A DNA stretch of 64,000 bases, taken from NCBI GenBank assembly GCA_016788205.1, contig JAEUTA010000025.1:62001-126000 (forward strand). The letters run 5' to 3'. The notes below the pieces were generated by a model. The model ran no database searches and was not told the origin of the DNA. It saw nothing but the letters and a program-made list of their open reading frames with translations. Positions 24,496 through 32,335 of this stretch are shown one piece after another. The position numbers and the translations under genes were made by a program. Source of the DNA: Flavobacteriales bacterium (GTDB lineage: Bacteria > Bacteroidota > Bacteroidia > Flavobacteriales_F > PHOS-HE28). Position 1 is the stretch's first letter. Every line of letters begins with the position of its first letter.

Positions 24496-25701
24496 TCAAC
24501 AGGCTTCGATCACTACAGCGTATCCTTGACCTACGCCGATGCACATGGTACACAAAGCGTAGCGCTTTTTGCGGGCCTGCAATTCCAAGGCGGCGGTTTG
24601 TAAAAGGCGGGCACCGCTCATGCCCAACGGATGCCCTAAGGCGATGGCCCCTCCGTTCGGGTTGATACGCGGATCGTTGTCTGCGATCCCAAGGCTACGG
24701 GTACAGCTGAGCACCTGTGCGGCGAAAGCCTCGTTCAGCTCCAGGATGTCGATCTGGTCCAAGGTTAGTCCGGCACGCTTCAAGGCGAGTTTGCTGGCGT
24801 TCACCGGACCGATGCCCATGATGCGCGGTTCGACACCCACCACACCGCTGCTCACAATGCGGGCGAGGGGTTTCAGGCCATGACGCTTCGCACCTTCTTC
24901 GCTAGCCACGAGGACAGCGGCAGCACCATCGTTAAGGCCGCTGGCATTACCCGCGGTCACCGTTCCATTCTTGCGGAAGGCGGGTTTCAATCCGGCCAGT
25001 GCTTCGAGGGTCGACTTCGGCTTGGTGAACTCATCCGTTGAGAACAATACCGGATCGCCCTTGCGCTGGGGAATGGACACCGGGGCGATCTCCTGTGCAA
25101 GACGTTCGTTCGCTTGGGCCACCGCCGCTTTCTGCTGGCTCCACAAGGCGAACTTGTCTTGGTCTTCCCGGCTGACCGGGTTCGCATCGAGCAGGTTCTC
25201 GGCCGTTTCGCCCATGGCATCCACGCCATATTTCTCCTTCATCAACGGGTTCACGAAACGCCAGCCGAAACTGCTGTCGAACATCTGGGCATCGCGGCCA
25301 TACGGCGTGCTGGTCTTGCTGATCACCCAGGGGCCGCGCGTCATGTGCTCCACGCCACCGGCGATGAAGAGATCACCGCTCTCGGCAGCGATCGCGCGAC
25401 CGGCCTGCACCACCGCGCTCATGCCCGAAGCGCAGAGGCGGTTCACGGTCTCACCCGGCACCGTTACGGGCAATCCGGCCAGCAGACCGGCCATGCGGGC
25501 CACATTGCGGTTGTCTTCACCGGCCTGGTTGGCGCAACCGAGGATCACATCCTCCACGGTCGCCGGATCCAACGAAGCATTGCGCTTCATCAATGCCTTG
25601 ATGACATGGGCCGCCAGATCATCGGCACGGACAGGGGAGAGGCTTCCGGTGAAACTGCCGATGGGCGTGCGGATGGCATCGATGATGTAAGCTGCTTTCA
25701 T
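24496..25701 (-). CDS. paaJ: 3-oxoadipyl-CoA / acetyl-CoA acyltransferase (thiolase)
   Basis: 401 residues. Catalytic Cys in NRLCASGMSAVVQAGRAI, the NEAFAAQ motif, GGAIALGHPLGMSGARL with His, and the final Cys in CTMCIGVGQGYAVVIE. The N-terminus AYIIDAIRTPIGSFTGSLSPVRADDLAAHVIKAL is like PcaF/PaaJ beta-ketoadipyl-CoA thiolases. Overlap of 4 nt (ATGA) with paaI supports the phenylacetate pathway assignment: thiolytic cleavage of 3-oxoadipyl-CoA, and possibly of 3-oxo-5,6-dehydrosuberyl-CoA, to acetyl-CoA and a shorter acyl-CoA. Confidence 0.9.
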   Translation of the reverse strand: MKAAYIIDAIRTPIGSFTGSLSPVRADDLAAHVIKALMKRNASLDPATVEDVILGCANQAGEDNRNVARMAGLLAGLPVTVPGETVNRLCASGMSAVVQAGRAIAAESGDLFIAGGVEHMTRGPWVISKTSTPYGRDAQMFDSSFGWRFVNPLMKEKYGVDAMGETAENLLDANPVSREDQDKFALWSQQKAAVAQANERLAQEIAPVSIPQRKGDPVLFSTDEFTKPKSTLEALAGLKPAFRKNGTVTAGNASGLNDGAAAVLVASEEGAKRHGLKPLARIVSSGVVGVEPRIMGIGPVNASKLALKRAGLTLDQIDILELNEAFAAQVLSCTRSLGIADNDPRINPNGGAIALGHPLGMSGARLLQTAALELQARKKRYALCTMCIGVGQGYAVVIEAC

Positions 25702-26138
25702 GCGTTCGGTTGTTCATCGGGGAACCACGACTTGCCGGTGCGGTAAACGGTCCCCTTGAAGAGCGCAACGACCTCGCCGCGCTGATTGGTCACAGTGATG
25801 TGGTAGATACCGATTCGATTGGTCAGGCTCATCTCCTCCGAAGTAGCGGTGAGCACATCGCCTTCCTTCACCGGTTTGGTGTGGCTGATGGAGGTTTCCA
25901 CGGACACGGCCTGGATGCCGTACGAATTAGAGGCGAAGGCCAGGCAGCTATCGGCCAGCGAATAGGTGATGCCGCCGTGCGCGATCGCGAAGCCATTGAG
26001 CATCTCTTGCCTCAACGTGAGCCGAAGCACGCAGGCGCCCGGAGCCACCTTCACCCGCTCGATCCCCAGCCAGATGCTGAAGGGGTCGTTGTCGTACATG
26101 CGGGCGACCACACGTTCAGCAAGGCCTTGTGCATCCAT
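25698..26138 (-). CDS. paaI: hydroxyphenylacetyl-CoA thioesterase
   Basis: 146 residues from the ATG at 26138; a TTG nine bases upstream falls inside the promoter box. Hotdog-fold thioesterase of the PaaI family: MLNGFAIAHGGITYSLADSCLAFASNSYG carries the HGG(x)3(x)D core, then SVETSISHTKPVKEGDVLTATSEE. PaaI removes CoA from dead-end hydroxyphenylacetyl-CoA products of the oxygenase. It is the first gene of the paaI-paaJ pair, with a TACCTTTG box ending 6 nt before the ATG. Confidence 0.92.
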   Translation of the reverse strand: MDAQGLAERVVARMYDNDPFSIWLGIERVKVAPGACVLRLTLRQEMLNGFAIAHGGITYSLADSCLAFASNSYGIQAVSVETSISHTKPVKEGDVLTATSEEMSLTNRIGIYHITVTNQRGEVVALFKGTVYRTGKSWFPDEQPNA

Positions 26139-26144
26139 GGTCTG

Positions 26145-26152
26145 CAAAGGTA
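26145..26152 (-). promoter_or_regulatory. -7 box directly before paaI
   Basis: TACCTTTG on the minus strand, an exact TAnnTTTG match, 6 nt before the paaI ATG, in the 18-nt gap after ogt. It implies a separate promoter and a leaderless or nearly leaderless message. Confidence 0.55.
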
Positions 26153-26156
26153 CCGT

Positions 26157-26678
26157 TCACGCTTCGTCGAACAGTTCCTTGGCCAGCACGCCCTCGTGCT
26201 CCAGCAGCCACTTCTTCCGCCAGATGCCGCCCACATAGCCGGTGAGTAGCCCATCGGTGGAGATCACCCGATGGCAGGGCACGATAATGGGGATGGGATT
26301 CCTGCCGCACGCATTGCCCACCGTGCGGGCGATGGCCTTCCCGCCGATGCGATCCGCGAGCGCCTGGTAGCTGGTGGCGGTTCCGTAGGGTATGCCATCA
26401 AGCATCTCCAGCACCATCTTCTGGAAGCGCGTACCTAGGCGCTGCACCGGTAGCTCGAACGTGCGACGGCGGCGCTCGAAGTAGGCATCCAACTGCTTCT
26501 GCGCATCCTCGAGCATCGCGGGGAGTTTGGCTTGGCGCACATGCAGCGCATCGAACGAAAGGCGGGTGATCAGCGCACCATCGCTCTCCACCCAGAGCTT
26601 GCCGATGGGACTGTCCACCACCGCCACATGCAAGGGGGCGAATAGTTCGGGCTCAAGGGTCTTCGGGCGGCTGGGCAT
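26157..26678 (-). CDS. ogt: methylated-DNA-[protein]-cysteine S-methyltransferase
   Basis: 173 residues. The active-site PCHRV is present (IPIIVPCHRVISTDGLLTGYVGG), preceded by the helix-turn-helix region IPYGTATSYQALADRIGGKAIARTVGNACGRNPIP, and the N-terminal part has DSPIGKLWVESDGALITRLSF. The enzyme removes O6-alkyl groups from guanine to its own Cys in one suicidal step. Length is that of Ogt/AGT without an Ada domain. It is divergent from the DUF2461 gene (36 nt between starts) and lies 18 nt upstream of paaI, apparently by chance. Confidence 0.95.
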   Translation of the reverse strand: MPSRPKTLEPELFAPLHVAVVDSPIGKLWVESDGALITRLSFDALHVRQAKLPAMLEDAQKQLDAYFERRRRTFELPVQRLGTRFQKMVLEMLDGIPYGTATSYQALADRIGGKAIARTVGNACGRNPIPIIVPCHRVISTDGLLTGYVGGIWRKKWLLEHEGVLAKELFDEA

Positions 26679-26714
26679 GGGATGGGCCGGATATCTTCGG
26701 GCAAATTACCTCCG

Positions 26715-27380
26715 ATGGCCTGGTTCACCAACGACTTCAATGCCTTCTTCAAGGATCTGGCGAAGAACAACAACAAGGAGTGGTTCGATGCGAACCGCAA
26801 GCGTTACGAGGCCAGCGTGAAGAAGCCGTTCGAAGCCTTCGTGGCCGAGGTGATCAAGCAGGTAGCGAAGCACGACAGGAACGTGCGCATCGAGCCGAAA
26901 GAGGCCATCTTCCGCATCAACCGCGACATCCGCTTCAGCAAGGACAAGACACCGTACAAGCTGAACAAGTCGGCCATCGTATCAGCCGCAGGCCGGAAGG
27001 ACCATTCGACACCGGGCATCTATTTCGAGTTGGGTCCCGAAAGCGTGAAGTTCTACGGAGGCGCCTACGAACCAGAGAAGGAGCAACTGGAAAAGATCCG
27101 CATAGCGATCATGCGCGACCCGAAAGGCTTCCGCAAGACGATAGAGAACAAGGCCTTTGTAGCTATGTTCAAAGCTGTGCAAGGCGAAGCCAACAAGGTT
27201 CTTCCTGCCGAGTTCAAGGATGCGGCGAAGAAGGAACCATTGATCGCCAACAAGCAGTTCTACGTGGGTGCAGAACGTCCGGCCAAACTCGTGTCCGATC
27301 CCAAGTTGATGGACCACCTGATGGACCACTACCTGGCGATGTGTCCCTTCAACGCGTGGCTCGCTTCGGCGATGAAGTAG
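26715..27380 (+). CDS. DUF2461 domain-containing protein
   Basis: 221 residues from the ATG at 26715. Matches the TIGR02453/DUF2461 pattern: FFKDLAKNNNKEWFDANRKRYEASVKKPFEAFVAEVIKQV at the N-terminus, RINRDIRFSKDKTPYKLNKSAIVSAAGRKDHSTPGIYFEL, and YEPEKEQLEKIRIAIMRDPKGFRKTIENKAF. Family function is unknown; it is cytoplasmic with no signal. A TATCTTCG box lies about 15 nt upstream. A weak hairpin separates it from the convergent YceI gene. Confidence 0.92.
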   Translation: MAWFTNDFNAFFKDLAKNNNKEWFDANRKRYEASVKKPFEAFVAEVIKQVAKHDRNVRIEPKEAIFRINRDIRFSKDKTPYKLNKSAIVSAAGRKDHSTPGIYFELGPESVKFYGGAYEPEKEQLEKIRIAIMRDPKGFRKTIENKAFVAMFKAVQGEANKVLPAEFKDAAKKEPLIANKQFYVGAERPAKLVSDPKLMDHLMDHYLAMCPFNAWLASAMK

Positions 27381-27392
27381 CCACTAACGAAA

Positions 27393-27418
27393 GAGCGCCC
27401 GCCTTTCGGCGAGCGCTC
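27393..27418. terminator. hairpin between the DUF2461 and YceI genes
   Basis: GAGCGCCCGCC pairs with GGCGAGCGCTC with one mismatch and a 4-nt loop, in the 61-bp convergent gap. No long T-run is present. Confidence 0.5.
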
Positions 27419-27441
27419 CTCGACTTTCACCGAAGGGGACC

Positions 27442-28095
27442 TTACTGGGCGTTGCCGGTAAGTTCCACGGTCAGCTCGATCGCATCGTTCAGCACCACGT
27501 CCTTCATCGGGGCTGCCCACTTCACACCGTACTTCTGGCGGTCGAAGGAGAGTTTACCGGTGGCTTTAGCCACACCGTTCTCTTCGGTCACCACGATGTC
27601 GGTCACTTTCTCTTCGTTCGTTTTACCGCGAACAGTAAGCTTACCGGTGGCGGTGTTACCCTCCACGCTGGTGATCTCGAAGCTGGCGGTGGGGAAGCTG
27701 TCCACAGCGAAGAAATCCGCGCTGCTCAAGTGGCCCACGAGCATGCTCTTGGTACCCTGCTTCTCGCCGTCTTTCGCGTAGTTGGTGTCCAGAGGAGCGA
27801 TGCTCTTCATGTCCACAGTGAAGGAACCGCTGGTCACCTGACCACCCTTCACGCTGAATTTGCCTTCGGTCATGTTGATGGTGCCGTTATGGCTCTTCAC
27901 GCCGAGCATGGTGCCGGTCCAGCCGAGCTTACTCGTGGTGGCATCAACAGTGTAGGCTTTCTCCATCGCAGCAACAGCAGCGAGGCTATCGGCCGTCGCT
28001 TTTTCCTTCTGGGCTTTGATCTCGGCTTCGCTTGGACCGCAAGCAACGAGGGCCACAGCAGCCAGGGCGACAACGGACAGAACGGGGGATTTCAT
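27442..28095 (-). CDS. YceI family lipoprotein
   Basis: 217 residues from the ATG at 28095; the upstream extension is compositionally unlike protein. A lipoprotein signal MKSPVLSVVALAAVALVACGPS is followed by a short helical linker (AEIKAQKEKATADSLAAVAAMEKA). The YceI lipocalin-like barrel follows: YTVDATTSKLGWTGTMLGVKSHNGTINMTEGKF, GSFTVDMKSIAPLD, LVGHLSSADFFAVDSFPTASFEITSVEG and KLSFDRQKYGVKWAAPMKDVVLNDAIELTVELTGN. YceI proteins bind isoprenoid-type lipids in a hydrophobic pocket; the ligand here is unknown. The gene interrupts the two blocks of paa genes. Confidence 0.93.
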   Translation of the reverse strand: MKSPVLSVVALAAVALVACGPSEAEIKAQKEKATADSLAAVAAMEKAYTVDATTSKLGWTGTMLGVKSHNGTINMTEGKFSVKGGQVTSGSFTVDMKSIAPLDTNYAKDGEKQGTKSMLVGHLSSADFFAVDSFPTASFEITSVEGNTATGKLTVRGKTNEEKVTDIVVTEENGVAKATGKLSFDRQKYGVKWAAPMKDVVLNDAIELTVELTGNAQ

Positions 28096-28184
28096 TTTGG
28101 GTTGAATGGTTGTTTGGGGCCGCAAAGGAACGGAGATCTTCCATTCCATGGAAAACAAATCAGGAATTTCGACGAAGGGTGCGG

Positions 28185-29348
28185 TTAGCGCAACGAACGT
28201 TTCACGGCGGCAGCCTCCCGAAGCAGCGCCGAGGGGCGGTATCGATCCTCCCCGTACCGTGCCTGTAGACCTTCCAGCACCCCGAGCCAATGCGCGGAAC
28301 CCTTCTCATCGGCCCACGCCAGCAGGCCTTTCGGGTAATTCACGCCCTTGGTCATGGCCAGGTCGATGTCCGCTGCTGAAGCCACTTGCCAGAAGAGCGC
28401 ATCGGCCGCTTCGTTGATCAGCATGGCGAGGATGCGTTCCGCGATCGGATCGGCGACCGTGGCGTCCACAGCAGGGAATTCGAGCGTTCCTCCTTCAGGG
28501 TAACTGTAGTAACCACGTCCCGTCTTCCGTCCGAAACGCCCGCTCTCCACCTGCCTTTGCTGGGTAAAGCTCGGCTTGTACCGCGGATCGAAGAAGAAGG
28601 CCTCCCACACGGTCTTCGTCACTGTGAAGTTGATGTCGTTGCCGATCAGGTCCATCAATTCGAACGGGCCCATCTTGAAACCAACGGACTTCATGGCCGC
28701 ATCGATCGTGGGCATGTCGGCGATGCCTTCCTCGTAGATGCGGATGGCCTCGCCGTAGAACGGACGCGCCACGCGGTTAACGATGAAGCCCGGCGTGTCT
28801 TTGCAGATCACGGGTGTCTTGCCCCAAGCTTGCATCAAGGTGTACATGCGCGGTGCCAAGCCGTGATCGGTCGCCAGCCCGGGCACCACTTCAACGAAGG
28901 GGAGCAGGGGAGCGGGGTTGAAGAAGTGCAGGCCGATCACACGTTCGGGTTTCGCGCAAGCCGCAGCGATGGCAGTGACGGATAGGCTCGAAGTGTTCGT
29001 GGCCAGCACGGCATCCCCACCAAGCACGGCCTCCAGCTCCGCGAAGAGTTTCTTCTTGATACCGAGGTCCTCGATAATCGCTTCGATCACCAGTCCACAA
29101 CCCGCGAGTTCCTTCAACTCGGTGGCGGGTTTGATGCGCGCCCTAACCTCCGTGGCCTTTTCCACAGTGAGCTTTCCCTTCTCCACCAACTTGTCAAAAG
29201 TCTTGCCCAGCGCGGCGATGGCTTTGTCCACGGCTTCCTTGCGCGTGTCGTACAGGTAGGTGGTGTGCCCGGCTTGTGCGGCTACCTGCGCAATGCCGCT
29301 GCCCATGGTGCCAGCGCCGATCACGGCGACGTTCATCGAACTATCCAT
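28185..29348 (-). CDS. paaH: 3-hydroxyacyl-CoA dehydrogenase (phenylacetate pathway)
   Basis: 387 residues; an internal ATG at 29336 (MNVAVIGAG) is the alternative start. The Rossmann motif is VAVIGAGTMGSGIAQVAAQAG; NTSSLSVTAIAA, GLHFFNPAPLLPFVEVVPG with the catalytic His, and KDTPGFIVNRVARPFYGEAIRI are all present. A second C-terminal 3HCDH domain (RKTGRGYYSYPEGGTLEF, DLAMTKGVNYPKGLLAWADEKG) makes it longer than FadB-type single-domain enzymes, as in PaaH. It oxidises 3-hydroxyadipyl-CoA to 3-oxoadipyl-CoA with NAD. The gene follows paaG with an 79-bp gap holding a palindromic repeat. Confidence 0.9.
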   Translation of the reverse strand: MDSSMNVAVIGAGTMGSGIAQVAAQAGHTTYLYDTRKEAVDKAIAALGKTFDKLVEKGKLTVEKATEVRARIKPATELKELAGCGLVIEAIIEDLGIKKKLFAELEAVLGGDAVLATNTSSLSVTAIAAACAKPERVIGLHFFNPAPLLPFVEVVPGLATDHGLAPRMYTLMQAWGKTPVICKDTPGFIVNRVARPFYGEAIRIYEEGIADMPTIDAAMKSVGFKMGPFELMDLIGNDINFTVTKTVWEAFFFDPRYKPSFTQQRQVESGRFGRKTGRGYYSYPEGGTLEFPAVDATVADPIAERILAMLINEAADALFWQVASAADIDLAMTKGVNYPKGLLAWADEKGSAHWLGVLEGLQARYGEDRYRPSALLREAAAVKRSLR

Positions 29349-29386
29349 GCGGCGAAGATCGGTCGCATGACATCACATTGCACGCG

Positions 29387-29405
29387 GTCGACCCAATGGG
29401 TCGAC
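29387..29405. repeat. short palindromic repeat, copy 1
   Basis: GTCGACCCAATGGGTCGAC, 9-bp arms around one base, in the paaG-paaH gap. A second copy of the same length is at 32275-32293. On the minus strand both read GTA(G/C)C before the palindrome and C after it. Confidence 0.7.
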
Positions 29406-29427
29406 GCTACTGCTACGATCGATCAGC

Positions 29428-30204
29428 CTATTCGCCGCGATAGACGGGCTTCCGCTTCTCCAGGAAGGCCTTCACGCCCTCGTTGTAGTCGTAGCTGCGA
29501 CCGGCCTGACTTTGCAGCTCGTTCTCCACATCCAATTGGCCGTCGAGGTCGTTGCTCTCGCTGCGGTTGAGGGCTTCCTTGGTGAGGGCGATGGCTTTTG
29601 TGGGCATCTGGGCCAGCTTAGCGGCGAGATTCTGGACCTCGTTCATCAGTTCGCTGTCCGGCACGCAGCGCCAGATCATGCCTTTCGCTTCGGCCTCTTT
29701 TGCGGTCACTTTGGGTGCGAGGATCATCTGCCCGAATGCGTGCTGCATACCTACTAGCCGAGGTAACGTGAACGTGCCGCCACTATCCGGGATCAGCCCG
29801 ATGTTGATGAAGCTCTGGATGAAGTTGGCGCTCTCGGCGGCCAGCGTCAGGTCGCAGGCGAAGGCGATGTTGGCACCGGCACCGGCGGCCACCCCGTTCA
29901 CGGCCGCCACCACCGGCTTGGGCAGGTTGCGGATGCGCCGCACGATGGGGTTGTACTGCGTGGTGAGGATCTCTTCGATCTTGGTGCCCGGGGCAATGGC
30001 TTCCGCCAGGTCCTGACCCGCACAGAACGCACGGCCCTCGCCGGTGAGCAGCACGGCACGGATGGTCTTGTCCGTGGCGCAGGCATCCAGCGCCTGGATC
30101 ACCTCCAGCGACATCTCGCGGTCAAAGCTGTTGAGCTTGTCCGGACGGTTGAGGGCAATGGTGGCGACACCGTCGGTGACCGAAAAGAGGATCTTGTGGG
30201 GCAT
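29428..30204 (-). CDS. paaG: 2-(1,2-epoxy-1,2-dihydrophenyl)acetyl-CoA isomerase
   Basis: 258 residues of the enoyl-CoA hydratase/isomerase family. The match to E. coli PaaG is close in motifs: NRPDKLNSFDREM, LLTGEGRAFCAGQDLAEA, YNPIVRRIRNLPKPVVAAVNGVAAGAGANIA, GLIPDSGGTFTLPRLVG, and the ending GRSYDYNEGVKAFLEKRKPVYRG. FCAGQDL is the PaaG form of the oxyanion-hole loop. It converts the epoxide made by PaaABCE to oxepin-CoA. It follows the small lipoprotein gene by 39 nt on the same strand. Confidence 0.92.
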   Translation of the reverse strand: MPHKILFSVTDGVATIALNRPDKLNSFDREMSLEVIQALDACATDKTIRAVLLTGEGRAFCAGQDLAEAIAPGTKIEEILTTQYNPIVRRIRNLPKPVVAAVNGVAAGAGANIAFACDLTLAAESANFIQSFINIGLIPDSGGTFTLPRLVGMQHAFGQMILAPKVTAKEAEAKGMIWRCVPDSELMNEVQNLAAKLAQMPTKAIALTKEALNRSESNDLDGQLDVENELQSQAGRSYDYNEGVKAFLEKRKPVYRGE

Positions 30205-30243
30205 GGGACGAAGGTCACGTATTTGTGGGCTGAACAGAACGGA

Positions 30244-30570
30244 TCATTCCGATTGAACCATTCGGATCGTATCCAAGGAGCAACAACGAACAGCCGTCAG
30301 ATGTTGAGTGACATAACCGTTGGCCATGATCGCCAAATGCAGATCAGGGCAGCTCGGCCCGCCGGAGATGTCCGAATATTCGAACGTACCGGTCGTGTCT
30401 GAATGCCTGATGGATGCTGGCCTGTAGTCCTGGGAGTTCTTGATCATCGCGCCGACTATTGGTAGCCCGGTACGAGCATCAATGACAACTCCGCTCGTGC
30501 GACGCACACAATCACAGCCAAGAAACATCAACATCGCCCCGACAAGCCAAATCGTCTTGGAACTCAGCAT
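30244..30570 (-). CDS. small lipoprotein with carboxypeptidase-regulatory-like fold
   Basis: 108 residues. The ATG at 30570 overlaps the paaD stop (ATGA), so it is translationally coupled to paaD. A lipoprotein signal is evident (TIWLVGAMLMFLGCDCVRR). The rest is a short CarboxypepD_reg-like beta-sandwich: SGVVIDARTGLPIVGAMIKNS, then HSDTTGTFEYSDISGG and AIMANGYVTQHLTAVRCCSLDTIRMV. Nothing about it suggests phenylacetate chemistry, so its place between paaD and paaG is odd. Function unknown; it may be a recent insertion into the operon. Confidence 0.75.
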   Translation of the reverse strand: MLSSKTIWLVGAMLMFLGCDCVRRTSGVVIDARTGLPIVGAMIKNSQDYRPASIRHSDTTGTFEYSDISGGPSCPDLHLAIMANGYVTQHLTAVRCCSLDTIRMVQSE

Positions 30571-31055
30571 CACAAACACTTGAACTGATCGAACGGCTCC
30601 AGGCAATCGTTGCACTTCCACAGCGCCTTGCATGCTGTGCTGCCGAAGACCGAGAGCATCACCGTGTTCGTAGAACCGCATTGCGGGCAGGGCACCACGG
30701 GCAGTTCGCCTTTCAGCGCGCGGATGTCACCGGTCTTTTCCGGCGGTGCGATGCCGTAGGCTCTCAGTTTGGCCTTGCCGGGTTCGGTGATCCAGTCGGT
30801 GGTCCAGGCAGGGGCGAGGCTCTGTTTTACCTCAACGGCGGGTACGCCATGGTCCAACAATTCTTTCTTGATGTCGGCGGCCATCACATCCATCGCTGGG
30901 CAGCCCGTGTATGTAGGAGTGATAGTAACCACGGCCTTGCCATCGGGCTCCACATACACGTGCCGCACCACACCAAGTTCCAGTACGCTGATCACCGGAA
31001 CTTCCGGGTCTTTCACGTTCTGGAGGAGGGCGAGGATATGGTCTTGGGTGAGCAT
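30570..31055 (-). CDS. paaD: phenylacetyl-CoA epoxidase accessory subunit PaaD
   Basis: 161 residues from the ATG at 31055; a GTG at 31073 is an alternative. The N-terminal MIP18/DUF59 domain is ILALLQNVKDPEVPVISVLELGVVRHVYVEP with TITPTYTGCPAMDVMAADIKKELLDHG. The C-terminal Cys-rich module is CPQCGSTNTVMLSVFGSTACKALWKCNDCLEPFDQFKC. PaaD is needed for maturation of the Fe-S/di-iron epoxidase PaaABCE. A 108-bp gap to paaC holds a tandem CGCAACGCTA direct repeat (31091-31100 and 31102-31111). Confidence 0.95.
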   Translation of the reverse strand: MLTQDHILALLQNVKDPEVPVISVLELGVVRHVYVEPDGKAVVTITPTYTGCPAMDVMAADIKKELLDHGVPAVEVKQSLAPAWTTDWITEPGKAKLRAYGIAPPEKTGDIRALKGELPVVPCPQCGSTNTVMLSVFGSTACKALWKCNDCLEPFDQFKCL

Positions 31056-31163
31056 GGCGCGTAGTACATCCACCGCAACGACGCTACGAACGCAACGCTA
31101 TCGCAACGCTAAAATACACGTGGCGTGACCTTGGCATTCGTCGCGTCTTGGCGGTGATGGTAC

Positions 31164-31922
31164 TCACCACTGCGCCCCCGGATACGCCCGCTGCAGATAC
31201 TGCATCTCCGCCAGCAGGAAACCGAGGTGTTCGCTGTGTTTGCCCTGGCGGCCACCGCTCATCATGTAGCCATCCGCCGGCCGCTTCAGCGTGGCTTCTG
31301 CCATCACACGGTCAACGGTGGCGTCGAAGCTTGCTTTGATCGTGTTCAGGTCCGGTGCGATGCTCGCCTTCACCATCGCTTGGTGTACCTCATCCTGTAC
31401 AAAGAGGTCGCCGGTGTAGGTCCAGTGTTCGTCGAGTGCCTGTTGCGCGCGGCGGTGGCTTTCTTCCGTGCCATCACCGAAACGGATCAGCCAATCACTG
31501 CTGTGCTTCAGGTGGTATTGCGCCTCTTTAACGGCTTTTGCTGCGATGGCGGCGATCTGTTCATCGCTGCTTTTGGTCAGTGCTTCGGCCAGCGGAAGGT
31601 GGTAGGCATCGAAGAGGAAACTGCGCACGATGGTATGCGCGTAGTCGCCATTCGGTCGTTCCGCGAGCAAGGTGTTCACGAACTGGCGTTCGTTGCGCAG
31701 GTAGGCGAGGTCATCTTCCGTGCGGCCTTTGCCTTCCACCTTAACGGCGTGATCGTAGATGTTGCGTGCTTCGCCGATGTGGTCCAGCGCGCGGTTGGCC
31801 AGTGCGATATCCTCTTCCAGCACGGGGCCATGTCCGCACCATTCGCCGAGGCGGTGGCTCAGGATCAGCAGGTCGTCGCCGAGGCGGAGGAGGTAGGTGA
31901 AGAGGGCTTCTTGCTCTGTCAT
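31164..31922 (-). CDS. paaC: phenylacetyl-CoA epoxidase structural subunit PaaC
   Basis: 252 residues, ferritin-like. Motifs: TEQEALFTYLLRLGDDLLILSHRLGEWCGHGPVLEEDIALANRALDHIGEARNIYDHA, DAYHLPLAEALTKSSDEQIAAIAAKAVKEAQYHLKHSSDWLIRFGDGTEESHRRAQ, and the C-terminal GGRQGKHSEHLGFLLAEMQYLQRAYPGAQW typical of PaaC. It forms the stable core with PaaA and helps position it, but is not itself the catalytic di-iron subunit. The gene lies between paaB (42-nt gap) and paaD. Confidence 0.96.
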   Translation of the reverse strand: MTEQEALFTYLLRLGDDLLILSHRLGEWCGHGPVLEEDIALANRALDHIGEARNIYDHAVKVEGKGRTEDDLAYLRNERQFVNTLLAERPNGDYAHTIVRSFLFDAYHLPLAEALTKSSDEQIAAIAAKAVKEAQYHLKHSSDWLIRFGDGTEESHRRAQQALDEHWTYTGDLFVQDEVHQAMVKASIAPDLNTIKASFDATVDRVMAEATLKRPADGYMMSGGRQGKHSEHLGFLLAEMQYLQRAYPGAQW

Positions 31923-31964
31923 GCTGTTGGGGTGGGAAATTTCCCGCCCATACTGGATCCGTTC

Positions 31965-32261
31965 CTAGATGTATTTCGCGCCTTCAGGCATCTGGTAGAA
32001 CGTGGGGTGCCGGTAGGTCTTGTCATCAGCCGGGTCAAAGAGCATGGCGGAATCATCGGGCTGGCTGCTGCTGATGGCGCCTGCTGGTACCACCCAGATG
32101 CTGTTGCCTTCCTGCCTCCGCGTGTACACATCGCGGGCGTTCTCGATCGCCATCTGTGCGTCAGCAGCGTGCAAGCTGCCCACATGCTTGTGCTCGAGGC
32201 CACGTTTGCTCTGGATGAAGATCTCCCAGAGGGGCCAGTTGTTCTTGTTGTCGTCGCTCAT
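31965..32261 (-). CDS. paaB: phenylacetyl-CoA epoxidase subunit PaaB
   Basis: 98 residues, the usual size. Sequence WPLWEIFIQSKRGLEHKHVGSLHAADAQMAIENARDVYTRRQEGNSIWVVPAGAISSSQPDD is diagnostic for PaaB, a small subunit bridging PaaAC heterodimers. It follows paaA by 74 nt; this gap carries the second copy of the palindromic repeat. Confidence 0.97.
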   Translation of the reverse strand: MSDDNKNNWPLWEIFIQSKRGLEHKHVGSLHAADAQMAIENARDVYTRRQEGNSIWVVPAGAISSSQPDDSAMLFDPADDKTYRHPTFYQMPEGAKYI

Positions 32262-32274
32262 TGGTGATCAGTAG

Positions 32275-32293
32275 GTCGACCCGGTGGGTCGAC
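32275..32293. repeat. short palindromic repeat, copy 2
   Basis: GTCGACCCGGTGGGTCGAC, 8-bp arms around GGT, in the paaA-paaB gap; the same element as at 29387-29405 with two central differences. Confidence 0.7.
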
Positions 32294-32335
32294 GGTACAG
32301 GTGCTTCGTTAGGAGGTCTTACGAATGGATGAAGG

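Noticed and set aside
26157..28095. Insertion of a mobile island into the paa region
   Set aside because: ogt, DUF2461 and YceI are ordinary chromosomal genes without transposase, integrase, flanking repeats or obvious base-composition shift.
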